This document shows positions 47,668 through 60,110 of a stretch of 64,000 nt of DNA, one piece after another. The DNA comes from Fistularia commersonii. Lineage: Eukaryota > Chordata > Actinopteri > Syngnathiformes > Fistulariidae. Numbering within the stretch: the stretch's first letter is position 1; each line of letters starts with the position of its first letter. The stretch covers positions 2,467,465 to 2,531,464 of the forward strand of contig JBBMNZ010000003.1 in assembly GCA_037954325.1 (NCBI GenBank). The letters are read 5' to 3'. The translations under genes and the position numbers were made by a program. The notes under the pieces are model-generated. The model had not been told where the DNA came from. It did no database searches and was given only the letters and a program-made list of their open reading frames with translations.

Positions 47668-48735
47668 TCTCCTGGCCGCTGCTCACTGCTGAGCATTCCG
47701 ACACCCGAACACGACCCCTCTTGCCAACTGCAATAACAGTGGCTTCCAGACAAAGGCTGAATGGCTTCCTCCCAGTTCACCATGCTAACGGTTTAGCGAT
47801 GACATCATCATTCCATGGCAAGTTCAAATGAGTCAACTCCAGACCGGGGAAGGTTCAGGATTGTGTGTGTGTGTGTGTGTGTGTTTATGTGTGTTCATCT
47901 TACTGATCAGCTTCTATTTGAGTCTCCTCAGAATTTGACTTTAGCCCTTTTCATCCAAATATCTTCAGCTCAATGCAATTTCACGTTAAGTTTAAGCAAA
48001 AAAAAAAAGCCAAATATATTTCAAATATGTGATCATGTTGGTGTGTTTGCATCCGGAGGAGGAAGTCTGCAAGAAGGACAACTTTTTTTCAAGTTATTTC
48101 CCTTTTTTTGCTTTTGTTATTCAGTGTTTTGCTCTAATTTCACCCTGTTTTTTACTCCCTACTAAAACGTAGCATCCGTCCACTGTCTTACTCATCTTTC
48201 GCTCTTCGGACATCCTAAATAAAACAGCTAAAAGTTCGGGAACGATTTTTATCGAGCTTTCGGAAATATTAGCGATAGAGAGGCTGTAAAATCAGACCCA
48301 GGTGAGATTCTGGTAAGCAAATGATACCTTCAAATTTCAGAACAGATTTCATCTTCAATATGAAAAATGTATTCTCAAGGTTGCTCAAATCATTTCAACA
48401 TCTCAATCTATTTAGAAGATTATCTGGCCTGCAAGAGTAGGTTTAATGTCCAGAACCACCAGGAAAGGTCTTCATCTATCACTGAATACAGAAAAATTAC
48501 AAACAGATGCTGTGCAAATTAGTTCAACAAAACCTAATCCCATTTCCTGTAGTTGAAAAAGCAGCTTTAAGACCTAAAAAAGGGGACAAAGTACCAATGA
48601 AACTGCAGATGTTACATGAAGGTTCAATTCTAGTTGCAGCCTCGTATTCGCGCTCCTCGCACGAAGGCATACTAAAAAAACTGGACCTGCAGTAAGATGT
48701 TTATGATAAAAGTGCCCCAAAGATTTGACAGGAAT
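46701..48735. other. Intronic sequence with (CA)n and (GT)n
   Basis: (CA)n lies at 47428-47472, and (GT)n at 47625-47667 and 47862-47884. A GC-richer patch at 46850-47100 has short overlapping frames on both strands but no recognised domain. Confidence 0.5.
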
Positions 48736-49066
48736 AGCAAATAATAATAATAATGATAAAGTAATAATAATAAAATAATAAAAATATAATATAGTAATGA
48801 TAATAATAACAATAATAATAACAATAACAGCAACAACAACAACAACAACAACAACAATAATAATAATAATAATATAATGAAATAAATAATGACAGCATTA
48901 ATAATAATTATAATAATAATAATAATAATAATAATAAAACAGTGAAAATATGATATATTAATGATAATAATAATAATAATAATAATAATATAATGAAATA
49001 AAATAATGACAGCATTAATAATAATAATAATAATAATGAAATGAAATAATAACAATAATAAAAATA

Positions 49067-49104
<38 letters not shown>

Positions 49105-49115
49105 TGAGGATGATG
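48736..49115 (+). repeat. (AAT)n trinucleotide array
   Basis: About 380 bp of ATA/AAT repeats, with interspersed (AAC)n at 48824-48856. The poly-Ile/Leu/Tyr frames on the minus strand are artefacts. Confidence 0.95.
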
Positions 49116-49224
49116 ATGATTACAACAACAAGATCACAAGAACTTAAACCAACATATAATAATGTCATATTTTAATCGCTAAAGGAACACAGCCTGAGTG
49201 CTATCGTCACTCTGTTAATGTTAT

Positions 49225-49475
49225 TATCCTTGTTGTTGTTTTGGTTGTTTATTCTCTCCCTTACTGTCTTTTTTTTTCCACCTATTCTGTTGTCGCTTCT
49301 TATCCTTGATGTTGTTGTTCTCTCTGCTGTCTATTTATTTGTGGATGTCTTTCGCTATTCTATATCTTTTAATTGTCTCTCTATTTATATTTATATTCAT
49401 ATCTATTGACACTATAACTGTTACGCTGCTGTGACAAAAGAATTTCCACTATTGGGATCAATAAAGTTTATCTTA
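49225..49475 (+). repeat. LINE 3'-tail fragment, plus orientation
   Basis: 'gtggatgtctttcgctattc', 'actataactgttacgctgct', 'gtgacaaaagaatttcc' and 'gggatcaataaagtttatct'. This is the inverse of the fragments at 42882 and 62287. An AATAAAG signal sits just before a short TTATC tail, as expected at a LINE 3' end. Confidence 0.75.
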
Positions 49476-51958
49476 ACTGAAGACAGTTACTCACAGTTGC
49501 TAAAATATTTTAGCAATACAAACGCGCGCACACACAATGCTTAAAGCATCAGAACCAAGTGTTTTTCTAAGTCTTAGCATATTTTTTTTTTTCTCAAAGA
49601 CTATCGGACGTGCAGATATTTGATCCTGCCCGGCTCATTATTGTCGAACACTCGCAGGGTGATAAAGTTTCGAGCCTCAGCAAGTCGATTTTGACCGCTA
49701 TGAAATGAACTGTAGACAACGCCTTGCTTAAAGCAAAAAAAAAAAAAAAAAAAGCACATTCACAAATTAAACACTACATTAAGGTTTAAAAAAAACCTCC
49801 CACTAACAGGGCAAATTTGAATAACTCCGTTTCACAACTCCCTCATGTAAAGAGACAAATTACCGGGCCAACGCGGGGTGTAAAACCAAAAAGAAAATGA
49901 TTGAAGCCGACCAGTCGCCCCTGCAGCAGACGATACGTTGCACCGTGTGCTTTAGAAGCCCCGTTATGACTTAAACAGACTTCCTGTGGCTGCTGTCGGA
50001 GCCGGGATCGGCTTTCTTACCACCGCGGCTCGTGAGGAATCTTGACCCTCTGAAGGCACGAAGGCTCTATTACAACAGGTCTGATGAAAAACACCTTGGT
50101 GGCGTCAACACCTCCGCGCCGTCTTGTCAGGTATGAGGAGCAACATACGCCCGAAAGCGACGTAAATGTTTTGTCTTCACCCGTAATGAGATTCTCCGTA
50201 GTTTCATCGTCTCCCCGCGTTCGGGCCCGGATGGTGATTTCTGCTCGAAATCACAAAGCGCCGTCAGCGTCGGAGCGCTCTCGTGAGATAATGGACTGAT
50301 ACCCGGCGCTAATGTAAACGCCGTCGCTGTCATTTTACTGAGAAAGGAGACGTGCGTTTCGTGGATTAACGAATCTGCGGTTGATGTAAAGTTCTCGGAG
50401 CTCTACTTCACATTTGCCATTCATTATTAAAGAGTGAGAGGCGACACTGGTGAACGAAAATAATAAATCGTGCCACGGCACAACCCGTGTGATCTCTGTC
50501 CGATCTCTCGAAGGTTTCCCTGACGAAGCACGGCCATATTTATTAGCCTATTAAATCCCATCGCACCATTATCGAATGTAGGAATTCAATTTGAGCAGCG
50601 GTTGTGGATTTGTTATATATTTACTGCAAGTGTGTCGTGCATTGGGGAAAATTTACACTGTTCAGTCTCATCCTGCTTTGCGTCTTCAGCTTAGCTTGGC
50701 TTCACCTCCTCCAAGTCCGTCAAGGTCTTGAAACAAATAGCTCTTGATTCTTTCCTGCTTTATTTGTATTATTATAATATAATCCTTTTTAAGTCTTGCA
50801 AAACATGGTCGTGGACCAGGTTCTTGGTGGAACTCAAAGTCCCTTTTTAGTGGTCATGATGGCTTCAAATGTACTGAATTCATTTTCATGACAAACATGT
50901 TTTTATGAAATAAAATATACTTGATAAATCAATGAAAAAAAAAATCCAAATTAAACGTACGAATCAACACACGAATACAAATGAAGGTGTTAGCAAAGCC
51001 GTCGTACATGCAAAATTCATCACGATATTATTGTAGTTCCAGAATATTTGATATGTTTGCAAAAATTTGAATAACAAGAATTTTAGGAAAAAATTGCAAA
51101 AAAAAAAAAAAATATATCAGGGTTTAGATTTTGGTGGCATGACTGTCAGTATAAATATGATTTTGATGCACAAATCGTTGTCCTTTTTTTTTTATATATT
51201 TTTTTTCTAATGACACCGCTTCTGTTCACATAGCTACAAATCCATCTGCATCTATTTCAGACGCATTTCTAACACTTCCTACCGAAATTCCCTGGGACAT
51301 ATTCACAGATTTAGGCGTATCCCGCTTTGCATAAGCGCGTGAAAAAGCTCGGCCATAGGTCTCCTGTACACGCCGCTAATGATCCTCAGCGTAGCCTCCG
51401 CCGTGCACAAACAGCAGTGAATGATGAACGTGTCAGGAAGTGAAACTGGGAAAAGAGCTGGTGTTTAGTATGCGAGGCCACGCCGCCGGCTGTGGCACGG
51501 CAGCAGAGTGTTGATTCGGATCAAAGATTGCTGCTGAGCTCAATTCAGTCACTTATTCACAACTGCAAAGCTTGCATCCTAATGGAGCCGCCGCTCCGAT
51601 CTCTGGCCGACGGTGAAGACTCGTGTAGTTGCGGCTCCACAAAGTGAAGGGAAGTTGATATTTAACACAAAACTGCTTTAAGTCTCCGTTTCCTGTCTTT
51701 AGTTTGACGGGTTTACTTTTTGTTTCGCTCCCTGAGAGCTTCTGTTCTGAGTATCTGCGTACTGTAAGCCACATTTTTCACCGCAGGACAATTTTCTCCG
51801 AAAAATTCTATGATGATTAAATAGAATCAATAATCATGTGGCGAAATATCATGTCTACCATATTTGAATGCTTATCCTCTGTAAATCAGTTGAACTCATT
51901 TAAAACCTAGAACAAAATATCAATAGTGAGTAGAATTATATAAGGAAGAATAAGTTGA
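49476..51958. other. Intronic sequence, partly repeat-poor
   Basis: No gene is supported. 49840-50720 is GC-richer and repeat-poor, and 51240-51780 likewise. Either could carry regulatory sequence, without direct evidence. Confidence 0.4.
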
Positions 51959-52408
51959 CAGCTAGAAATTTGCAGAAATACTGCAAGAAATCTCGGTAAA
52001 ATATGGTCGCATAAATTCTATAAGATGAGAGGACAAAAAAAAAACCTTGGTATTATATTCTGAAAAAAAAGTAAGAAATCGCTTGAAAACCTAAACATTT
52101 CTTGAAAACAGTTGGAAAATTTCAGATATAATGCAAGAAATTTTGGTCAAATATGGTCACATAAATTCTATAAGATGAGAGGAAAAAAAAAAAAACATCG
52201 GTATTATATTCCAAAAAAAAATTAGAAATCGTTTGAAAACCTGAAATTTTCTTGAAAACAGCTAGAAAATTTCAGATATGCTGGAAGAAATTTCGGTAAA
52301 ATATGGTCACATAAATTCAATAAGATGAGAGGAAAAAAAAAAACATTGGTATTATATTCCGAAAAAAAAAGTAAGAAATAGTTTGAAAACCTAAATACTT
52401 CATGAAAA
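51959..52408 (+). repeat. 150-bp tandem repeat, three units
   Basis: Units start at 51959, 52109 and 52259 with 'cag(c/t)t(a/g)gaaa'. Each carries 'tgcaagaaat'-type, 'aaatatggtc(g/a)cataaatt' and 'aagatgagagg' words, then an A-run and 'tggtattatatt'-like sequence. Period is exactly 150 bp. Confidence 0.9.
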
Positions 52409-54204
52409 CATATTTAACTATAAAATGGAGAAATCATCTGAAAATATTCATAAATTCATCTTCATCAAGAGTCAAGACTCTACCGAAAATTAGCGGGAAA
52501 GACACAACGAAATATAAAACGTCATCAGAATGTGTGGAATATTATTAAAATGGAATTGTTTTATCAGTTATGGCATGTTTTAACACGTTAATATCGAACT
52601 ATTTAACCAAAAAAATCTCATGCATTTAGAAGCACTCGGACATTATGACAACTATTAGTCCATCTTCGATACGAGGCAGATTTGCAAGATTTACAAGTGA
52701 CCATTGTTTTGACCTCAGCGTGAAAATATCATCCTCACGTCTTACGGTTCCTTTCCTTTCCAGACTGATGTGGAAAAGAACCGAAATGTCAGTCCGTGCG
52801 AGTCTCACGTAATTAAGATGTATTTTAGCGACGTTTCATACTTTGTCCAAGGCGCCGTTGCCAAGACTTTTAAAGGGCGCTTTCATCAACAATCCAACCT
52901 GTTCGACAAATAATATTCCTTCTGTTAATGTGCCCGATCAAATTTAACATTATTTGCAATTTTAAAATTTGCAGCTGTGTTCATTTCCACTCATCATAGT
53001 GTGCACATTTGATTTTTACATTTATTTCAATTGAAATGACCTTATTATGCGATGCATGTATTGAACAGCTTTCACAGCATTTTTCTTTTTCATTTATCTA
53101 TTTAATTTATTTATTTGTACATTTTGCATTTGTTAAACCGGCAAATCATGTTGTTTTTTTGTTTTTTTCTGTCATATTTCAGTTGGACAGTTGGTCAAAC
53201 GTTTTCCATTGTTTTTTTCGGGACTCAAAGGATCATTTCATATGTTTTATGTCTTGAACATTATATCTTGGATAAAATTCCAGGTTATTGTTGCAGAGGG
53301 ACTTCAGTAATCTGACGGACAGACGCTCCGTCTACGGTTGAAAGAGGTCGCATATCAAATATCAGTGTTGTAGATCTTCCTGTCAGGCGAGTGAATATCG
53401 CTCCAATGGAGAGCTGTCGCAGTCATTAATTAGAAATTTAAAAATATTAATTTGTTCCAATGACGACACGCATAGCAGATCAGAAAATACTCATTCGTGA
53501 CCGATTGATAATTTGCAATACAGGCATTCACATCAAGACTCCCGGACATTAAATGTTTCATTTTCACTCTTTTCAAATCTCAAAGGGGTTCAGACAAACT
53601 TTATTCTTGCCAACAGTAATGAATTTAAATCCGTTCCTTTACCAAAACGTAGCACAGGGAAATGTTTGATGTGGACAAAACAGGAATCTAAAAAAAAATA
53701 TTGTTTTTAAAAAAGAGTGACTGCAGCAGGTTTACACTGCAACTAATGGGTTGATGTGTCAATATGCTTGACTCTTCATGAACTTATTCAGCTGTTGCTT
53801 ATTTTGGGAATCAGGTGTGTTTACATTGCAGACTCTGATTCTGAGATTTGTTTGATATCAGTTTCATTTAAGAGCACTGGGCTCTTTGACCTTTTCTAAA
53901 GAGTTTGTGAAGTATCCTATTTTTGGCTTTTCAAATCAAAACATCTCTTCTAAATAAAGAAGCAGACGATGAAACCCGGAGGACTGTGAAAGAAACCAGG
54001 ATAATATGGGATGACGACATCTTATCCCAGTTTTCTGACTACTGGTGACTATTTTTAAAGTGCAAACTTCAGCCCAGTGACTCAACAGAAATGAAAACAA
54101 AGATCTATATTCCAGAGAATTGAGAGAAAAAAAAAAAAAAAAAAAAGTGATTTTCTCTAATCATATTCCTTGCTCACAGCTTTCAACAAACTAAAACGGC
54201 AATG
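52409..54204. other. Intronic sequence
   Basis: No repeat or gene is recognised except A-runs at 54127-54146. Mostly unique-looking. Confidence 0.4.
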
Positions 54205-54416
54205 TTTTTATTTATTTATTTATAAATGTATTTATTTATTTATCAATTAATTTATCAATATATGTATCGATTTATTTATTTATTTATCAATTTATTTATC
54301 TATTTTTATCTAATTATTTACTTGTTTATTTATTTGTCTATTTATTTATTTATTTTTATTGGTATTTATTTATTATTATTTTATTTATTATTATTTTATT
54401 TTTTTATCATATATAC
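54205..54416 (+). repeat. (ATTT)n tetranucleotide array
   Basis: About 210 bp of TTTA repeats with substitutions. The 70-residue Ile/Tyr/Leu frame at 54226-54438 is an artefact. Confidence 0.9.
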
Positions 54417-54424
54417 AGATATGT

Positions 54425-54652
54425 GGAGAAGACCATAGGGATGGAGTTTTCATGATGTTGTGAGGCCTTTCTGCATGGAGTTTGCACGTCCTTTCTGTTT
54501 CCACAGTCCAAAAACATGTAGTACGATAATGGCAAACATCTGGCCCCCTCGTCTCCCTCACGACAAGATAGTCATAACAAATAAATACATAATGAATGTC
54601 CATCCATCCATCCATCCATCCATCCATCCATCCATCCATCCATCCATCCATC
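54425..54652 (-). repeat. Interspersed teleost repeat with (TCCA)n end
   Basis: 'ctgcatggagtttgcacgtc' and 'ccacagtccaaaaacatgta' are characteristic words of the repeat also present at 2315-2560 (opposite orientation) and 59985. It is followed by a (CATC)n run at 54597-54652, the usual end of this family. Confidence 0.65.
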
Positions 54653-55130
54653 CTTTGCTGAAGTCATACCTCATCATGCAATATCATCTTTTTTAACCGA
54701 GAATGTTCACAAATACAAAGGATTTAGCTTCGGTTGACTCTTACTCCTTGTACTGACATGAAGGTACACAATGACTGGATGAGATAAACAACTCAAAATA
54801 AAAAAAGTGCAGAATGTAATGTCCGTTTAAGCCATAAAGCTGATGATCTGCATGAGATGTAAGTCGTGCAAAAATGAGGTAAGTTGAAAAATAAAGCAAT
54901 AAATGACACATTTCCGTCAGATGACCATTTAAGGTCTTAGGAGATAATGGATGGAAGAAATCTGCACGGTTTCTGCAAAAGTCACGATTGGGGTTTAGTG
55001 TGGAGACGAGGAGCTCCTCCCGAACTCCACCTTCATCTCCACGGTTTGGAGGGTTTCATCTCAAGGTTGTTCCAACGCCGGGAGTTTGACAGACGGATCC
55101 CTCGAAGCGAAGTCATTAAAAGTATAAATA
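54653..55130. other. Intronic sequence
   Basis: No feature recognised. Confidence 0.4.
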
Positions 55131-55439
55131 CGCTGCTCCCAAAAACACCTCGACAACACAATTTAACTCCAACGGTCCACTTAGGAAGCGACACTGATTC
55201 ATTTGGACTTGTTTTAAGGACATGACATCACCGCTGGATCAGTTTAAGGCTTATTTGGAGTGTGACTCCGAATCCAGACCATAATTTCATTTCCATTTGA
55301 TTTCCATTGATCATTTTGATGTAATTTTGTGGTCAGAACATTCATCTATGTACAGAACAAAGTATTTCATTAGAATATTTTGCTCATTCAGATCTAGGAC
55401 GTGTTCTTTTAATGTTGCCTTTATATTTTTTGAGCGGTG
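55131..55439. mobile_element. Tc1-like MITE (CACTGCTC TIR), diverged copy
   Basis: The left end CGCTGCTCCCAAAAACAC and right end TTTATATTTTTTGAGCGGTG are decayed versions of the termini at 41228-41580, with TA on both sides. The interior ('gtccacttaggaagcgacac') differs from the 41-kb copy, so it is another deletion derivative of the family. Confidence 0.75.
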
Positions 55440-56156
55440 TATTCATATTGTTATTGTTGTTGTTGTTATTAATGACAAATAAACACAATTTATATGCGAA
55501 CGGTGGCGACGCTTTCATGTTTGGCTTCGCTCCGCTGGTATAAAACTCTCAGAAAGCTAAAATCGTCTCACTGATTATCATCACGAACAATGCACTGCAA
55601 AACCCTGCAACCGAATCTATCTTACCTGGAAGCGAAAAAAAAAAAAAGAAATCACTTCCTCCAATCTATTGGCTTTTGTCCCGATTCTGCATAATTCATG
55701 TCCTGGTACTAATATATTCACATTTAGCTGAGCATTTGGAAAAGAGTCTGTGCTGTCAGTCAGTCAGTCAGGATGTCATCCTTGCTCTCCTGCTCTTCTG
55801 GAAACCTCTCAGTTGCTAAGTGGCTGTTTTAGCACCCGTGACAAACTGGAGAGCGCGACGCAACGCAGCATCACGTCAATATTCATGCGGCACCGAGAGG
55901 TCTGACATTTCCGACGTGACCAAACATAACGGCGAGGCGGAGCGACGCCTGCACTCACGCTGATATGCAGCAGAGCGAACAGGCGGCGTCCTCCTTCCTC
56001 AGCACATCCGTCCGACCCCGACGGTATTTTCTTCAATTTTATCCACGCAGAGATTCCTTTTTTAAACACCTTTTAGCCTATAGAAGAGATCAGAAACAAC
56101 CTCAATGAGGGGAGGCAAAGGGTCCAAAAGGCTTGCCGTCAGCCACAATTGGCATG

Positions 56157-56187
<31 letters not shown>

Positions 56188-56375
56188 CCTTTCTGTGCCT
56201 CCGGCTCTCTAATCTGTCACCATCACCTTGGAGGCAGCTGTTAGTCATCCCCTCCCGTTAGACCGGCGCCTCCCTGTTTACTCTCTCAGCCTCTCCTGAC
56301 AGTGAGGCATCGCACCGGGGCGAAGAAGCATCTCATGCACGGCGACACCGAAGCAGCCGAGTCAACAGGATAGAG

Positions 56376-56416
<41 letters not shown>

Positions 56417-56650
56417 GGGAAACTGCCAGAGGGAGTGAAGGTGGGAGATAAGAGCAGAGAAAAAGGGACATAAGCAGGCCTCTCCTGCCTATCTGAAGAT
56501 AAAGTGTTTACCGGGCCAGCCCAAAATGCTGATTTTAAAAAGAAAAAGAAAGAAATATATACATACCCGTGTATAAATTGTGACTGGATTAAACAGATAA
56601 TCGAAATGAATCGCACTTTGCGATCGTTCGCGTTTTGATTGCATTGCAAT
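55440..56650. other. Intronic sequence with (GT)n
   Basis: Poly-T lies at 56157-56179 and (GT)n at 56378-56413. The part 55780-56020 is GC-richer. No gene is supported. Confidence 0.4.
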
Positions 56651-57604
56651 GCAGAGAAGTATGTTAGACTGGTGCAGGACATGTATGCTCGCTGTGAGAT
56701 ACTGGTACAGTGTGCTGTGAGGGTAACAGAGAAGTTCAAGGTGGAGGTGGGACTCCATCAGGGATCAGCTCTGAGCCCCTTCTTGTTCGTAATGGTGATG
56801 GACAGGCTGATAGATGAGGTTAGACAGGAATCTCCATGGACCATGATGTTTGCAGATGACATTGTGCTCTGTAGTGAGGGCAGACAACAGGTAGAGGAAA
56901 ATCTAGAGAGGTGGCGGTATGCTCTGGAAAGGAGAGGAATGAAAGTTAGTTGCAGCAAGACAGAATATATGTGTGTGAATGAGAGGAACTCGGGTGGAAC
57001 GGTGAGGCTACAGGGAGTGGAGATCAAGAAGCTGGAGGATTTCAGGTACTTAGGGTCAACAGTCCAGACCAACGGAGAGTGCGGAAAAAGAGGTGAAGAG
57101 ACAGTCCAAGCAGGTTGGAATGGCTGGAGAAAAGCGTCAGGGGTACGAAGAGATAGAAGACTTTCAGCCAGAAGGAAAGGAAAGGTGTACAAAACAGTGG
57201 TGAGACCAGCGATGATGTTTGGACTAGAAACTGTTACAATGGCCAAAAGACAGCAGGCAGAACTAGAGGTTGCAGAGATGAAGATGTTGAGGTTCTCTTT
57301 GGGAGTGACCAGGATGGAGAGGATCAGGAATGAGTCCATCAGAGGAACAGCACATGTTAGATGTTTTGGAGAGAAGGTCAGAGAAGCCAGACTGAGATGG
57401 TTGGGTCATGGACAGAGGAGGGATAGAGAATATATTGGTAGACGGATGCTGGACTTGGAGCTGCCAGGCAAGAGGTCTGGAGGAAGACCAAAGAGAAGAT
57501 TTATGGACGTAGTGAGAGAGGATATGAAGGTAGTTGGTGTGAGAGAGGAAGATCCAGAGAATAGGGTTAGATGGAGAAAGTTGACTCGCTGTGGCGACAC
57601 CTGA
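56639..57604 (+). pseudogene. RTE-like reverse transcriptase C-terminal fragment, open frame
   Basis: A 321-residue open frame; the homologous part starts around residue 5. 'GLHQGSALSPFLF' is at residues 38-50 and the catalytic F-A-D-D at 71-74. Then follow the thumb and 'GWNGWRKASGV', 'KGKVYKTVVRPAMMFGLETV', 'RLRWLGH' and a basic C-terminus 'GKRSGGRPKRRFMDV', ending 'LTRCGDT'. RTE proteins also need an N-terminal apurinic endonuclease and the first RT motifs, which are missing, so no active enzyme can be made. The frame being open suggests the copy is younger than copy 1. Confidence 0.85.
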
Positions 57605-57640
57605 AGGGAAAAGCCGAAAGAAGAAGAAGAAGAAGATAAG
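56651..57640 (+). mobile_element. RTE-like LINE fragment, copy 2
   Basis: 5'-truncated at the same position as copy 1 (22324) and ending 'gggaaaagccgaaagaag' plus about five GAA units. It is the best-preserved copy in the window. Confidence 0.88.
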
Positions 57641-58393
57641 AAATGCTTAACATGAGAGACATTGAAATTGATGAATCAATCACTACACAAGAGGTTAAAC
57701 GTCAAAATGTACTTTTCTTTCCCAATCAATCTATTTCCCAGACCGATCGGCGAGAGCGGAAAACACATTCGCGCTTCTCTTCATCACGACCTGTTTCGGG
57801 TCTTTTTCCTCCACGTATAGTTGCCGGATTTGTTTTGACATTGTCTTTCTGGACGGCAGCTCCTCATTTGCATGGGATGAATCGATCTGCTGCGCCTCCT
57901 GCAAGCCCTTGAAACCCAACGTGACAAAATAAAGGGTTTCTTTCTTTCTCATCTTCTACCACGGAGGAGAGAGTGTTCCACCGCGATCCATCTCGCCAGT
58001 GATTCGCTGGATTTATCCAAACTGGTCTTGGATGTTTTGCTTCTAAATTTAGACTTTTGGTTTGCTTGTGTTACCAATGCTGTTATCTGTGGCTGCAAAG
58101 TTTACGTCCCGACCGCCATGCTTGGCCTGACATGTTCCGCCTGAAGGATGTGCAAATCTTTCCAGAAAAAAATATTTAGATTTTCACCTCCATTTGGAAT
58201 TTTCTTATATTTTCTAATGTCTTTCTTGTATTTTGCTATATATTTCTTATTTATATGTACCGTCAACCGTTGTAATCACATGTGAAACATTCTGCAATGC
58301 AAATTTAAGTGCAATTAAAATATGTGAACTCTCTTGATGCATTTTTGTTTGTGAATTATTGGTCTGAATTCACATATTTATGTCCCAGCCCTC

Positions 58394-58430
<37 letters not shown>

Positions 58431-59984
58431 TGTATGATATTGGGCTATTCAGCCAAATAAAAGACTGTAAAAACAACAAACCATGTCATATAAAGGAGCA
58501 AATGGGGATACATAAAGTATATCTTATCTTATATAAAAAGGGAAAGGAAAGCATTATTATTATTTTTTTTTTATTGCTAGCAATTTGAATGGCACTGAAG
58601 AATTAGGTATTGAATCTTAAATTTATTCAGGAAGCTATTACGGGAGTGTTATGTAAAGCGTGTTCATTGGGGGCGGCCGTTGGAGAGTAAAAACAATTGT
58701 TTCTTTTCTTTCTTTTTTTTTAAATATACTGTTTTTCATCTATCTGAAAATAAGATACTTGCCAAGCTTTTATTACAAAATCTAGTAAATGATGGCAAAT
58801 CTTTCAGTGGGAAATTGACTTTTTTTTCCTTTATGACGACGTTTCAAGAAGAAAAACTAAGTCCTGTTGCCACAATGAGATTTGACTGTAACAACACTGC
58901 AAATATACAATGTTAACATTTATAATTCCTTTTTTCCAGTACTTAAAAGAAGTGTATGAGAATGAATTAGTGAATAAATGCCTTTCAGAAACAACGATAT
59001 CCCGCTGCCAATCTATTGACACCTCATTTTCCGTAAATGTAGATGACAAGAAGGACATAACGGACAACAACTGCAATTTTTTTCAGTCCATTTTTTCGTT
59101 CTGCAAAATGTAGATGAATCGATAGCAATAACAACTTTTCTTTCTTGAAACCAGCTTTGGATTCTCACACAGAAACAAGAACAGTGAGCGTGGTAACAAA
59201 TGAAGGTTAGCATCTTCTATTTCATCAAACATACTGGACCCTCCCCAAAAATGAAATGCATAAATAAATATATCACATATTTACATTAACAATTGTCCAT
59301 TGTAAGAACAAGAATCCAAATTCTAAAAAAAAAAAGATAAATAAAGTAAAAAGAAAAAAAAAAATGGTCCCGATTCCCATTTTGTTTGAAAACTTCCTAA
59401 TAATTTTGCTGTCACTTTTTTCTCCCCTCATTTTTAAAGAGAACAGGTGCTGTACTGAATCAAGGAGAACCCGTGCGACCTTATGCAAATTCTAGATGTC
59501 TGACAGATGTAAAATAAATAGATTCTGAAATGTCATGACATTTTAAAACTGTCCTCAAACACATGTTTGTGATCTTTTTAGGAACAAATGATACAAAGAC
59601 ACTGCAGCAGTATCCTCTTCGCCTTAGTCCTTTACTCCTTGTCCAATTAAATGCAGCCGAGGGAGTACGACTGTGCTTAAACACCCTCCAAACATGTGAT
59701 CTTGGACACTTGGGTTGACACTGGCTCTTAATCAATGTCAGTAAATACAGCAGTAACACCGAACTGGAGCTTAGAAACCGCGGGATATCGAGCAGGGATA
59801 AGTATCCTATAAGGAGGGTTTTCTGTGAAAGTATGCTAGATGTTCGGCGTCAGACATTCGGCATCACGACGTAGACTTTCATCCGACATGGAAGGAGCGT
59901 CTCCGTGTTTCGGAAAAATATGACCGATTTAAATTCGAATTCGATGTTAATAAGTACAAGGACGGCTGCAAGGACGCCCGTTGC
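57641..59984. other. Intronic sequence
   Basis: (GT)n lies at 58397-58428. A weak LINE-tail-like phrase ('ggggatacataaagtatatc' then TTATC) lies at 58503-58525. No gene is supported. Confidence 0.4.
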
Positions 59985-60110
59985 ATGGTTAGCGGTTAGC
60001 GGTTAGCGCTTCGAAGGACGAGGGGGACCTTCCCGTGTGGAGTTTGCATGTTCTCCCACCGTGTCTGCGTGGGTTTTTCCTCACACGGTCCAAAAACAAG
60101 TGTTAAATTC
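59985..60110 (-). repeat. Interspersed teleost repeat fragment
   Basis: 'ggttagcg' repeated, 'gtgtggagtttgcatgttct', 'gtgtctgcgtgggtttttcc' and 'ggtccaaaaaca' are the reverse complement of phrases in the 2315-2560 family. Confidence 0.7.

Noticed and set aside
48672..49168. Poly-Ile/Leu/Tyr minus-strand frames
   Set aside because: Translation of the (AAT)n array, not membrane proteins.
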